NCBI RefSeq assembly: GCF_011682145.1
Contig: NZ_WHJH01000033.1
Span: forward strand, 1-64,000
Direction: 5' to 3'
DNA length: 64,000 bases
Source of the DNA: Massilia mucilaginosa
GTDB lineage: Bacteria > Pseudomonadota > Gammaproteobacteria > Burkholderiales > Burkholderiaceae_D
The position numbers and the translations under genes were made by a program. Of the stretch, positions 52,894 through 62,347 are shown one piece after another; within the stretch, counting starts at the first letter, position 1; each line of letters begins with the position of its first letter. The notes beneath the pieces are model-generated. The model searched no databases, was not told the origin of the DNA, and saw nothing but the letters and a program-made list of their open reading frames with translations.

Positions 52894-55791
52894 ATGTTCA
52901 ACCGAATCTTGCCCCTGGCGCTGCTATTTTCCGCCACATCCCTCGCGCATGCGCACACGCCGCGCCTGATCCAGCGTCCGCCGCCGTTAATGCAGACGGC
53001 CGCCGACGCCCGGCCGATCGAGCTGCAATCGCTGTCGATCAGCGCCGACATCAGCGGCGGCATGGCGCAAACCACGGTGCGCATGGAGTTCTACAACCCC
53101 AACGCGCGCCAGTTAGAGGGCAACCTGCAGTTTCCGCTGCCCGATGGCCAGCAGGTCAATGCCTTCGCCCTCGATATCGACGGCAAAATGCGCCCCGCCG
53201 TGCCGGTCGAAAAAGAGCGCGGCCGCGCCGTGTTCGAAGAAATTGTCCGAGGCCGCGTCGACCCCGCCCTGCTCGAAGTCACCCAGGGTAACAACTTCAA
53301 GCTGCGCGTCTACCCCATCCTGCCGGGCAAGACCCGCACCGTCGAACTGACCTACGCCGGCCCGTTGACGCGCAGCGCCGCCAATTGGCTCTATCAGCTG
53401 CCGCTGGCCTTCGGCGAGGTACGCAATTTCGACCTGGCCGTGCGCGTCAACGACGCCGCCGAGGCGCCGCGGGTACTCGCCAACGGCCACGAGCTGCGTT
53501 TCGAGCGGACCGGCGGCGCCTATGAAGCGCGCCTGCAGCGCCGCAACTACAAGGCCGAGCGCGAGATCGGCATCCAGACCGTGGCCGGCAAGGAAGCGCG
53601 CATCTATCGCGAAACGCGCCTCGGCCAATCCTGGTTCCTGGCCGAGATTCCGGTAGCGCAGGCACAGGTGGCGCGCCCCCGTCCGCGCGTCATCGGCCTG
53701 CTGTGGGACAGCTCGGGCTCGGGCGAGCAGCGCAACGTCCAGCAGGAACTGGCCGCGCTCGATGCCTATTTCCGAGCGCTTGGTTCGGTGCAGGTCCGCC
53801 TGACGCGCCTGCGCGACCGTCCCGAAGCGCAGCAGGTATTCGACATCCGGGGCGGCGACTGGAGCACCCTGCGGCGTGTGCTGGAGGCCACCCGCTACGA
53901 CGGCGCCAGCGCCCTCAATGACTGGAAGCCGGAAGCGAGCGTCGACCAGTACCTGCTGTTTTCCGACGGCCTGGCCAACTATGGCCCGGCGCGCGCGCCG
54001 GTACTGGCGCAGCACCAGGCGCTGTTTGCGCTGGTCTCGTCCGCGTCGTCCGACACCAGCCGCCTGGCCGCACTGGCCGAACGCAATCGCGGCCAGATCA
54101 TCCGCATCGACCCGGCCGCACCTGGCCGCGCCAGCGAAGCCCTGCTGTCGGCGCAGCCACGCATCGAACAGGTATCGGCCACCGGTGCCACCGACATCGA
54201 AGCCGGCAGCGGACTGGTTGAAGGCGGCATGCTGCGCATCGCGGGCCGCCTGCTGGCCGACGACGCCACCCTGAATGTCACGCTGGCCACCGGCGCCAAC
54301 AAGGAAACCGTGAACTTGCAGATTCGCCCCGACAGTCCGCAGCATCCGCTGGCCGCGTCGACCTGGGCGGCACTGCGCCTGCGCGCGCTGGAAGCGGACC
54401 CGGAACTGCACCGCTCCGAAATCGGGCGCATCGGTCGCCGCTTCGGCGTCCCGACGCGAGAAACCTCGCTGATCGTGCTCGACCGGCTGGAAGACTATGT
54501 GCGCTATGAGATCGAGCCGCCGCAGGACTACCTCGACGCTTGGCGCAAGCTCAGGGACCTGCGCGGCGGCGAGCGCAGCACGGCGCGCGTCAAGCATCTG
54601 GAGCAGGTGGTACGAAATTTCGAGCGCCGCACCGCATGGTGGAACACGGCCTTCCCGCGCGTTCCCGCCAAACCCGCATACGAGCACGCCCAACCGTTCG
54701 ACAATATGAGGGCGGCACCTCCCGCGCCCGCGCCGATGGCTGCGCCTGCACCGGTGGCATCGGCAGCGCCGCCGCGCGTCGAGATAACGGGAAGTTCGAT
54801 ACGACGCCCCGAGGCGGCATCGATGATTGCGCCGCAAATGGTATCGGCCAAGGAAAAAAGCGTTATCGAACACGCTCCATCGATCGGCATGGGCCTGAAA
54901 AAATGGGTGCCGAACGCGCCCTACGTCAAGCGCTTGCGCGATGCCGACGCCGCCAGCGTCTACGCCATTTACCTCGACCAGAAACCGGACTACGCCAACA
55001 GCAGCGCCTTCTATCTGGACGCCGCCGACATCCTGCTCGAAAAGCGCCAGCGCGACCTGGCTTTGCGCGTCCTGTCCAACCTGGCCGAAATGGACCTGGA
55101 AAACCGCGCGGTGCTGCGCATCCTCGGCTACCGCTTGTTGCAGGCCGGTGCGCCGCAGCTGGCGGTGCCGGTATTCGAAAAAGTGCTGCGCCTGGCCGGT
55201 GAAGAACCGCAATCGTACCGCGACCTTGGCCTGGCGCTGGCCGCCAGCGGCCGCGCGCAGGAAGCGATCGACACGCTGTACGAGGTGGTCGAACGGCCGT
55301 GGGACGGCCGCTTTCCGGACATCGAAACCATTGTGCTGGCCGAAATCAACGCCATCGTCGCCGCCTCGTCCAAACCGCTCGATGTGCGCCGCATCGACCC
55401 GCGCCTGCGCGCCAACCTGCCGCTCGACTTGCGTGTGGTGCTGACCTGGGACGCCGACAACAGCGACATGGACTTGTGGGTAACGGCGCCCGATGGCGAA
55501 AAATCGAGCTATCAGCACCGCTTGTCCAGCCAGGGGGCGCGCATGACAAACGACTTCACCGGCGGCTATGGTCCGGAAGAGTTTTCAGTGCGCCGCGCGG
55601 CGCCGGGCAAGTACAAGATCGAGGCCAACTACTATGGCAACCGCCAGCAGGTGGTGGCCGGCGCGACCACCTTGCAGGTCAAGCTGTTCACCGCGTTCGG
55701 CACGCCGCGCCAGAAAGAACAGGCGATCACCCTGCGCCTGAAGGACCGCAGCGAAACGGTGTTTGTGGGCGAGTTCGACATCAAGCCCTGA
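52894..55791 (+). CDS. exported VIT-vWA-TPR-DUF2135 protein
   Basis: 965 residues from the ATG at 52894, with a signal peptide (ends LAHA). A VIT domain (about 35-170, FQFPLPDGQQVNAFALDIDG-like strand) is followed by a vWA domain with intact metal site DSSGS (about residue 269). A Pro/Ala linker carries RVEITGSSIRR (628-638), a motif like the plug start of TonB receptors. TPR-like helices (about 700-800) and a DUF2135 domain (about 845-960, LTWDADNSDMDLWVTAPDG) follow. Likely an envelope adhesion or sensing protein. It faces the sigma/anti-sigma pair across a hairpin. Confidence 0.85.
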   Translation: MFNRILPLALLFSATSLAHAHTPRLIQRPPPLMQTAADARPIELQSLSISADISGGMAQTTVRMEFYNPNARQLEGNLQFPLPDGQQVNAFALDIDGKMRPAVPVEKERGRAVFEEIVRGRVDPALLEVTQGNNFKLRVYPILPGKTRTVELTYAGPLTRSAANWLYQLPLAFGEVRNFDLAVRVNDAAEAPRVLANGHELRFERTGGAYEARLQRRNYKAEREIGIQTVAGKEARIYRETRLGQSWFLAEIPVAQAQVARPRPRVIGLLWDSSGSGEQRNVQQELAALDAYFRALGSVQVRLTRLRDRPEAQQVFDIRGGDWSTLRRVLEATRYDGASALNDWKPEASVDQYLLFSDGLANYGPARAPVLAQHQALFALVSSASSDTSRLAALAERNRGQIIRIDPAAPGRASEALLSAQPRIEQVSATGATDIEAGSGLVEGGMLRIAGRLLADDATLNVTLATGANKETVNLQIRPDSPQHPLAASTWAALRLRALEADPELHRSEIGRIGRRFGVPTRETSLIVLDRLEDYVRYEIEPPQDYLDAWRKLRDLRGGERSTARVKHLEQVVRNFERRTAWWNTAFPRVPAKPAYEHAQPFDNMRAAPPAPAPMAAPAPVASAAPPRVEITGSSIRRPEAASMIAPQMVSAKEKSVIEHAPSIGMGLKKWVPNAPYVKRLRDADAASVYAIYLDQKPDYANSSAFYLDAADILLEKRQRDLALRVLSNLAEMDLENRAVLRILGYRLLQAGAPQLAVPVFEKVLRLAGEEPQSYRDLGLALAASGRAQEAIDTLYEVVERPWDGRFPDIETIVLAEINAIVAASSKPLDVRRIDPRLRANLPLDLRVVLTWDADNSDMDLWVTAPDGEKSSYQHRLSSQGARMTNDFTGGYGPEEFSVRRAAPGKYKIEANYYGNRQQVVAGATTLQVKLFTAFGTPRQKEQAITLRLKDRSETVFVGEFDIKP

Positions 55792-55805
55792 CGCCGCCAA
55801 TTCAG

Positions 55806-55855
55806 GCTCCGTCATTGGCGGAAATGACTTCCCGCGCAGGCGCGAATGACGGAGC
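55806..55855. repeat. hairpin with CGCGCAGGC core between convergent genes
   Basis: An 11-bp perfect stem (55806-55816 with 55845-55855) contains CCCGCGCAGGCGCG in its loop. The same core recurs at 6213-6292 and 42758-42787. Likely a bidirectional terminator. Confidence 0.72.
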
Positions 55856-55914
55856 TTGGTTTTGGGGCGAAAAGAGCGTAACTTGGCGACTTGACGATCA
55901 AGCCCTGAACATCG

Positions 55915-57045
55915 TCACGGCTTGATCGCTGCGATCCGGTCGCGCGTTGCGGCCGGTACCGGATAATCGGGATAGGCGGCGCGGAACCTGGCCCATTCGG
56001 CCAGCGCATCCTTGTCCAGATTGGCCTTGAGCATGGCGTCGATCACCGTCAACCAGTCACGCGCGCGCTTGGCGTGCGCATCGGCCGGGGCGATCTTCGA
56101 CAACTCCGCCGTGCTCTTCGCGACCGAATCGCGCTCGCGCAGTGCCGCCATGGGCTTGGCCGCGCGTGCGGAAGGCGGTGCCGCAGCCTCCCTCGCGTCG
56201 ACGGCAAGCGTTCCGCGCACTGGCGACGGAGCCGCTACCGGCGCCGGTGCCGGTGCCGGTGCTGGTGCTGGTGCGGCCGCCACCGCCGGTTCGGGTGAGC
56301 GCACTGCCGCCACGACGGGCGGCATCGGCATCTCGGGGACCGGGTTGTCGCTGTTGTAGCCTTCAAACGATGGCTTCAACTCCTTCTTCTTATACTCCTG
56401 CACTGGCAGACTGTTTTCGGCTGTCATTCGCTTGATCGACGAGCCGGTGATCTCCACCCGCTGGGGTTCCTGGGATACCGGGGCGGCGGCCACTTGCACC
56501 GGCGCCGGCGGTGCCGCCCTGAGGACCGGCGCAGGCGCCGGTGCAGCAGAAGCCACCACGGCGTCGGGAGCAGGCACCGAAGGCGCAGCCGCCGGGCTAG
56601 CCGCTTGCGGCGCCGGCGCAGCTTCGGCCATCACCGGCGGCGCGGGCCGCGCCATCTCGACCGTCACGTTTGCCACCACCGGCGGCGCTTCCGCCGGCGG
56701 CGCGGCGGCCATACCGGCTTCCATCCGCGTCCCGCTGCCCTGGTACACCTGATGCCCCAGCACCCCGGCCAGCACGCCAGCCGCAATCCCGGCCGGAATG
56801 CGCCAGCGCCGGCCCAGTCCGGGCGCCAGCCGTGGCGGCGCGCCTTCGATGACGGCGTCGTTGGCCGCCGCCGGCCGCGCCGCCCTGGCCTCCTGTTCCA
56901 GGCCCGCCTTGACGTAGCCCAGAATGGCGGCATCGAGCTTGGGGCTCGAAGCCGGCTGGGTCAACCCTTGCAGACGGCGCGACAGATCGTCTTCCCCACG
57001 CAGGAAGGCGTCGAATTGTTCGTCGCTCATGTCATCGTTGTTCAC
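55915..57045 (-). CDS. anti-sigma factor-like membrane protein
   Basis: 376 residues. A cytoplasmic N-terminal part (1-80), one transmembrane helix (82-101) and a Pro/Ala-rich periplasmic part. The latter has QRVEITGSSIKRMTAENSLP at 195-214, strongly resembling the plug start of TonB-dependent receptors, then a C-terminal helical region. The layout and the 14-nt overlap with the sigma gene suggest an anti-sigma factor. No classic ZAS zinc motif is visible. Confidence 0.72.
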   Translation of the reverse strand: MNNDDMSDEQFDAFLRGEDDLSRRLQGLTQPASSPKLDAAILGYVKAGLEQEARAARPAAANDAVIEGAPPRLAPGLGRRWRIPAGIAAGVLAGVLGHQVYQGSGTRMEAGMAAAPPAEAPPVVANVTVEMARPAPPVMAEAAPAPQAASPAAAPSVPAPDAVVASAAPAPAPVLRAAPPAPVQVAAAPVSQEPQRVEITGSSIKRMTAENSLPVQEYKKKELKPSFEGYNSDNPVPEMPMPPVVAAVRSPEPAVAAAPAPAPAPAPAPVAAPSPVRGTLAVDAREAAAPPSARAAKPMAALRERDSVAKSTAELSKIAPADAHAKRARDWLTVIDAMLKANLDKDALAEWARFRAAYPDYPVPAATRDRIAAIKP

Positions 57046-57613
57046 TCAGGCTCCCTTCGCGCAGTTTGCGCATGGCGTAGCGCAAACGGCTCTTGACCGT
57101 TTCCACCGGCGCTGCCACCACGGCGGCGATGTCTTCGAGGCTCATGCCGCAAAACTGCTGCAGCACCAGCGCCTCTTTCTGCTCGCTCGGCAGACCCGCC
57201 AGCGCAACATGCAGGCTGTCGTTCTGCTGCTTGTGTTCGAGCGCGACATCGGGCGAGACCACATCCTGCGCCGCATCGGCCAGCGAGTCAAATACGTCGC
57301 GGCCATCCGTGCCGCTGCCCATCTCCGCAGCCAATAAGGGCTGCTGCTGGCGCAGCAGGTCGAGCAGGCGGTTGCGGGCGATCTGGAACAGGTAGGTGCG
57401 AAACGCGGCGTCGGGCCGATAGCGGCTGCGCGCATGGTGCAGGTTGATCCAGCTGTCCTGCACGATCTCGTCGACCCAGTCCGCGCGCGGCGAACGCCAG
57501 GCGACGAAGCGGTACAGGCCCGCATGGTGACGGCGATAGAGCTCCTCGAAGGCGACCAGGTCGCCATCGCGGTAGCGCAGCATGAGCTGCTCGTCTTGTA
57601 AGGTGGCGGGCAT
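57032..57613 (-). CDS. ECF-type RNA polymerase sigma factor
   Basis: 193 residues from the ATG at 57613. Region 2 has FEELYRRHHAGLYRFVAW, DEIVQDSWINLH and FRTYLFQIARNRLLDLLR; region 4 has LPSEQKEALVLQQFCGMSLEDIA and VKSRLRYAMRKL. It directs transcription of an unknown regulon and is probably held by the downstream anti-sigma factor, whose gene it overlaps by 14 nt. Confidence 0.9.
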   Translation of the reverse strand: MPATLQDEQLMLRYRDGDLVAFEELYRRHHAGLYRFVAWRSPRADWVDEIVQDSWINLHHARSRYRPDAAFRTYLFQIARNRLLDLLRQQQPLLAAEMGSGTDGRDVFDSLADAAQDVVSPDVALEHKQQNDSLHVALAGLPSEQKEALVLQQFCGMSLEDIAAVVAAPVETVKSRLRYAMRKLREGSLSEQR

Positions 57614-57699
57614 GTGCCGCCATTGTATGGCTTGCCCTGTGAATACGCAAATGCCGCGGCCGGCCGGCCGCGGCATTTGTCAAGGGGATGCGTTCCCGA

Positions 57700-59166
57700 T
57701 TACTGCCAGCCGCCGCCCAGGGAGCGGATCAGCGCCACGGTGGTGACGGCGCGGTCGCCGCGCAGCTGGACCGCGTTGCGTTCGACCGCAGCCAGGTTGC
57801 GCTGGGCGTCGAGCAGGTCCAGATAACTGGAGCGGCCGGCGTCGTACAGCTTTTGCGCCAGGTCGGCCGAACGGCGCGCCGAGACCACGGCGGCGTCGAT
57901 CTGCTCGGTCTGGCCGGCCAGGATGCGCAGGCCGGCCAGGTTGTCTTCGACTTCGGCAAACGCCACCAGCACGTTCTGGCGGTAGCTCGCCACCGATTCT
58001 TCCAGCACCGCTTCGCTGCGCGCGACGTTGGCCTTGTTGCGGCCACCGTCGATAATCGGCATCGACAGCAACGCGCCCAGTACCCACGAACGCGCGCTCC
58101 AGTTGAACAGGTTGCCGCCGCTGCCCGATTCGGTGCCAAGGCCGCCGGTCAGGCTCAGCGACGGATACATCGCCGTTTTGGCCACGCCGATGCGGGCATT
58201 GGCGGCGATCATCGCGCGCTGGGCGGCGGTGATGTCCGGACGGCGCTCCAGCAGGGCCGATGGCAGCCCGGCCGGAATGGCCGGCAGCAGCGACGATTCC
58301 ACCAGCGGATTGACGTCGGCACTGAACATGGCTGCCGGTTTCCCCAGCAGCACCGCCAACGCGTGCTCGAACTGCACGCGCTGGCGTTGCAGGCCGATCG
58401 CCTCGGCACGCACCGTAGATAGCTCGGTCCTGGCGCGGGCCAGGTCGAATTCGCCGATGTCGCCATTGTCGTAGCGGCTCTGGTTCACTTTCACGCTCTG
58501 CGTACGCAGGTCGACCGTGCGCGCCAGGGTCGCCAGTTCGGCATCCGTTTCGCGCAGCTTGAAGTAGGTCTGCGCCACGTCGGCCTGCAAGGCCAGCAGC
58601 ACCGACTTGTAAGTCGCCTCGGATGCCGCCGCATCCGCGTTGGCCGCGCTGACGTTGGCCGCCACGCGGCCGAACAGATCGAGCTCGTAGCTGGCGGTCA
58701 GCCTGGCCTGGTACACATTGCCCGGTGCGACCGCCGCATCGTCGGCCAGGCCGCGCGACACGCCCGAGTTGCGGCTGCGCTGCGCGCCCATGCCGGCGCC
58801 GACCTGCGGCGCGCGGTCCGCTGCCGAGATGCCGGCCAGCGCCCTGGCCTGCTTGACCCGTGCCGCCGCCACCGCCAGGGTGGCGTTGGCATCGGTCGCC
58901 TCGCGGATCAGCGCCGTCAGGTTGGCATCGTTAAACGCCAGCCACCAGTCGCCGCGCGCCTGCCCTTCGGCCGGCTGCGCCACCTTCCAGCGCGTGCCGT
59001 CGGCCGCTTGCAGCGGTTCGGACGACTCCTTGAAGGCGGACGGCATGTCGAGCGCCGGGGCTTTCAGTTCCGGGATGCTGGAACAGGCTGTCAGCAGCAG
59101 CGCCGCCAGCAGGGGCGCCAGCATGGGTGACATACGGCGCGTGATTGTTGTCTTCAAATCAGCCAT
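57700..59166 (-). CDS. RND efflux outer-membrane factor (NodT/OprM-type lipoprotein)
   Basis: 488 residues. Lipobox LLTAC follows the signal, then two OEP repeats with LTASYELDLFGRVAANV and LLGALLSMPIIDGGRNKANV-type segments. The trimer forms the outer-membrane channel of a tripartite pump. Its ATG overlaps the pump's TAA by 1 nt, so it is translationally coupled. Confidence 0.93.
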   Translation of the reverse strand: MADLKTTITRRMSPMLAPLLAALLLTACSSIPELKAPALDMPSAFKESSEPLQAADGTRWKVAQPAEGQARGDWWLAFNDANLTALIREATDANATLAVAAARVKQARALAGISAADRAPQVGAGMGAQRSRNSGVSRGLADDAAVAPGNVYQARLTASYELDLFGRVAANVSAANADAAASEATYKSVLLALQADVAQTYFKLRETDAELATLARTVDLRTQSVKVNQSRYDNGDIGEFDLARARTELSTVRAEAIGLQRQRVQFEHALAVLLGKPAAMFSADVNPLVESSLLPAIPAGLPSALLERRPDITAAQRAMIAANARIGVAKTAMYPSLSLTGGLGTESGSGGNLFNWSARSWVLGALLSMPIIDGGRNKANVARSEAVLEESVASYRQNVLVAFAEVEDNLAGLRILAGQTEQIDAAVVSARRSADLAQKLYDAGRSSYLDLLDAQRNLAAVERNAVQLRGDRAVTTVALIRSLGGGWQ

Positions 59167-62100
59167 TACACTGCTCCTTCCAGATGCGCGGGTACTGCCA
59201 CGCTTGATTTCTTTTCCATCTTCTTGGCGAAGGTACGCAGCAGCACGTAGAACACCGGCGTGAGGAACAGGCCGAAGAAGGTCACGCCCAGCATGCCGCC
59301 GAACACCGCCACGCCCATCGCATGGCGCATTTCGGCGCCGGCGCCGCTCGAGAACACCAGCGGCACCACGCCCATGATGAACGCGATCGACGTCATCAGG
59401 ATCGGACGCAGACGCAGGCGGCACGATTCGAGCGCGGCTTCGACGATGGTGCGGCCGTGGTCTTCGAGTTCGCGGGCGAATTCCACGATCAGGATCGCAT
59501 TCTTCGAGGCCAGCCCCACCAGCACGAACAGCGCGATCTGGGTGAAGATGTTGTTGTCGCCTCCGGTCAGCTTGACGCCGACCAGCGCGCACAGGATCGA
59601 CATCGGCACGATCAGGATGACCGCCAGCGGCAGGGTCCAGCTTTCGTACTGGGCGGCGAGCACCAGGAACACCAGCAGTACGCACAGCGGGAATACCAGC
59701 ACCATCGTGTTACCCGACAAAATCTCCTGGTAGGTCAGTTCGGTCCATTCGTACGACACGCCTTTTGGCAGCGTTTCGGCGACGATCTTTTCCAGCGCGG
59801 CCTGGGCCTGGCCGGACGACACGCCGGGAGCCGGGCCGCCGTTCATGTCGGCCGATACGTAGGCGTTGTAGCGCTGCACGCGGTCCGGGCCATAGGTATC
59901 CTTGATGCGCATCAGCGACGACAGCGGAATCATCTCGCCCTTGTCGTTGCGGACCTTGAGCTGGGCGATCTGGTCGGCGTGCGAGCGGAATGGCGCATCG
60001 GCCTGTACGCGCACCTGGTAGGTACGGCCAAACTGGTTAAAGTCGTTCACATACAGCGAGCCCAGATTGATCTGCAAGGTCTGGTAGATCGTCGTCAGCG
60101 GCACGCCGAGCTGCTTGGCCTTGACCTTGTCGACGTCGGCGAACAGCTGCGGCACGTTGATCTGGAAGCTGGAGAACACGCCGGCCAGCTGCGGGTCCTG
60201 CCAGGCTTTCATCTGCACCGCCTGCGTTGCCTTGTACAACTCGTCGTAGCCCACGTTGCCGCGGTCTTCGATCATCATCTTGAAGCCGCCCACGGTACCC
60301 AGGCCGTTGACCGGCGGTGGCGGGAACACCATGATGAAGGCATCCTGGATGGCGCCGAGACGCTTGTTCACTTCAGCGGCGATCTCCGGACCCGACATGC
60401 CCTTGCCGGTGCGCTGCTCGAACGACTTGAGCGTGACGAACACGATGCCGGCGTTAGGCGCATTGGTGAAGTCGTTGATCGACAGCCCAGGGAAGGCAAT
60501 CGACGATTCCACGCCAGGCACCTTGGCCACGATGTCGGACATCTGGCGAATCACGGCGTCGGTGCGGTCCAGCGAGGCTGCATCGGGCAACTGGGCAAAA
60601 CCGACCAGGTACTGCTTGTCCTGGGCCGGCACGAAGCCGCTCGGCACCGCCTTGAACATGAACACGGCGGCCACGGCCAGCACGGCGTACACCATCAGCG
60701 AGATGCCCTTGCGTTTCAGGACCACGTTGACGCCGCCTTCATATTTGGTCGAGGCGCGCCCGAAGAAGCGGTTGAACCAGGCGAAGAAGCGGCCGAACAG
60801 TTTGTCCATCACGCGCGTCAGTCCATCTTTCGGCGCGTGGTGGGGTTTCAGCAAGGCGGCGGCCAGGGCCGGCGACAGGGTCAGCGAGCTGAATGCCGAG
60901 ATCACGGTCGAAATGGCGATCGTCAGCGCGAACTGGCGATAGAACTGGCCCGACAGACCGGCCACGAAAGCGATCGGCACGAACACGGCGCACAGCACCA
61001 GGGCGATGGCGATAATCGGACCGCTCACCTCTTTCATGGCCTGGACGGTGGCGTCGCGCGGGGTCAGGCCGGCTTCGATATTGCGTTCCACGTTTTCCAC
61101 CACCACGATGGCGTCATCGACCACGATACCGATCGCCAGCACAAGCCCGAACAGGGACAGCGTATTGATCGAGAAGCCGAAGCCCAGCATCACCGCAAAA
61201 GTGCCGATGATCGATACCGGCACGGCCAGCAGCGGAATGATCGATGCGCGCCAGGTTTGCAGGAAGATGATCACCACCAGCACCACCAGGGCGACTGCTT
61301 CGAGCAGGGTGTGGATGACCGACTTGATCGATGCGCGCACGAACTGGGTTGGATCGTATTCCACGCTGAAGTCGACGCCTTCGGGGAAGTCTTTCTTCAG
61401 TTCCGCCATTTTGGCGCGGACGTCGGACGACAGTTGCAGCGCGTTCGCGCCCGGCGCTTCGAAAATACCGATGGCGGCGGCCGACTTGTTGTTCAACAGC
61501 GCGCGCAGGGAGTAGGAGTTCGATCCAAGTTCGATCCGCGCCACATCCTTCAGGTGGGTAATGGCGCCGTCGGCACCGGTGCGCACGATGATGTCGCCGA
61601 ATTCCTCGACCGAGGTAAGGCGGCCCTGGGTGTTGACGGTCAGCTGGAACTCGGCGCCTTTCGACGGCGAGGCGCCGATCACGCCGGCCGCGACCTGCAC
61701 GTTCTGCTCGCGTACGGCGGCAACGACGTCGGACGCGGTCATGCCGCGCGCAGCGACTTTTTGCGGGTCGAGCCAGATGCGCATGGCGTAGTCGCCCGCG
61801 CCGAACAGCTGGGTATCGCCCATGCCCGGGATGCGGGCCAGCTGGTCTTTCACGTTGAGCACCGCGTAGTTACGCAGGTAGACATCGTCGTAACGGCCGG
61901 TTGGCGACAACAGGTGCACCACCATGGTCAGGTTGGGCGAGCTTTTCACCGCCGTCACGCCGATCTGACGCACTTCTTCCGGCAGGCGTGGCAAGGCGCG
62001 CTGGATGCGGTTCTGCACCTGCGACTCGGCCTGCTCGACGTCGGTGCCGACCTTGAACGTCACGGTCAGCATCAGCGAGCCGTCCGAGGTGTTCTGCGAC

Positions 62101-62342
62101 GACATGTAGAGCATGTTTTCGACGCCGTTGATTTGTTCTTCCAACGGCGCGGCGACGGTTTCGGCGATCACTTTCGGGTTCGCGCCAGGATACTGGGCAC
62201 GCACCACGACCGATGGCGGCACCACGTCAGGGTATTCGGAGATCGGCAATGCAAAAATCGAGAGCAGGCCGGCCACGAATATGATGATCGACAGGACGGC
62301 CGCGAAAATCGGCCGGTCGATGAAAAATCGTGAAAAATTCAT
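59166..62342 (-). CDS. RND efflux pump inner-membrane transporter (HAE1 type)
   Basis: 1058 residues, full AcrB/MexB-type length. MNFSRFFIDRPIFAAVLSII and the proton-relay DD in GIVVDDAIVVVENVER are intact. Exports hydrophobic and amphiphilic drugs. The gene lies 5 nt after the membrane fusion protein gene. The substrate range cannot be read from the sequence. Confidence 0.96.
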   Translation of the reverse strand: MNFSRFFIDRPIFAAVLSIIIFVAGLLSIFALPISEYPDVVPPSVVVRAQYPGANPKVIAETVAAPLEEQINGVENMLYMSSQNTSDGSLMLTVTFKVGTDVEQAESQVQNRIQRALPRLPEEVRQIGVTAVKSSPNLTMVVHLLSPTGRYDDVYLRNYAVLNVKDQLARIPGMGDTQLFGAGDYAMRIWLDPQKVAARGMTASDVVAAVREQNVQVAAGVIGASPSKGAEFQLTVNTQGRLTSVEEFGDIIVRTGADGAITHLKDVARIELGSNSYSLRALLNNKSAAAIGIFEAPGANALQLSSDVRAKMAELKKDFPEGVDFSVEYDPTQFVRASIKSVIHTLLEAVALVVLVVIIFLQTWRASIIPLLAVPVSIIGTFAVMLGFGFSINTLSLFGLVLAIGIVVDDAIVVVENVERNIEAGLTPRDATVQAMKEVSGPIIAIALVLCAVFVPIAFVAGLSGQFYRQFALTIAISTVISAFSSLTLSPALAAALLKPHHAPKDGLTRVMDKLFGRFFAWFNRFFGRASTKYEGGVNVVLKRKGISLMVYAVLAVAAVFMFKAVPSGFVPAQDKQYLVGFAQLPDAASLDRTDAVIRQMSDIVAKVPGVESSIAFPGLSINDFTNAPNAGIVFVTLKSFEQRTGKGMSGPEIAAEVNKRLGAIQDAFIMVFPPPPVNGLGTVGGFKMMIEDRGNVGYDELYKATQAVQMKAWQDPQLAGVFSSFQINVPQLFADVDKVKAKQLGVPLTTIYQTLQINLGSLYVNDFNQFGRTYQVRVQADAPFRSHADQIAQLKVRNDKGEMIPLSSLMRIKDTYGPDRVQRYNAYVSADMNGGPAPGVSSGQAQAALEKIVAETLPKGVSYEWTELTYQEILSGNTMVLVFPLCVLLVFLVLAAQYESWTLPLAVILIVPMSILCALVGVKLTGGDNNIFTQIALFVLVGLASKNAILIVEFARELEDHGRTIVEAALESCRLRLRPILMTSIAFIMGVVPLVFSSGAGAEMRHAMGVAVFGGMLGVTFFGLFLTPVFYVLLRTFAKKMEKKSSVAVPAHLEGAV

Positions 62343-62347
62343 GTTAG

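Noticed and set aside
59322-62333. 1003-codon open frame opposite the RND pump
   Set aside because: Antisense shadow with His/Gln-rich composition. The RND pump on the other strand is full length and unambiguous.
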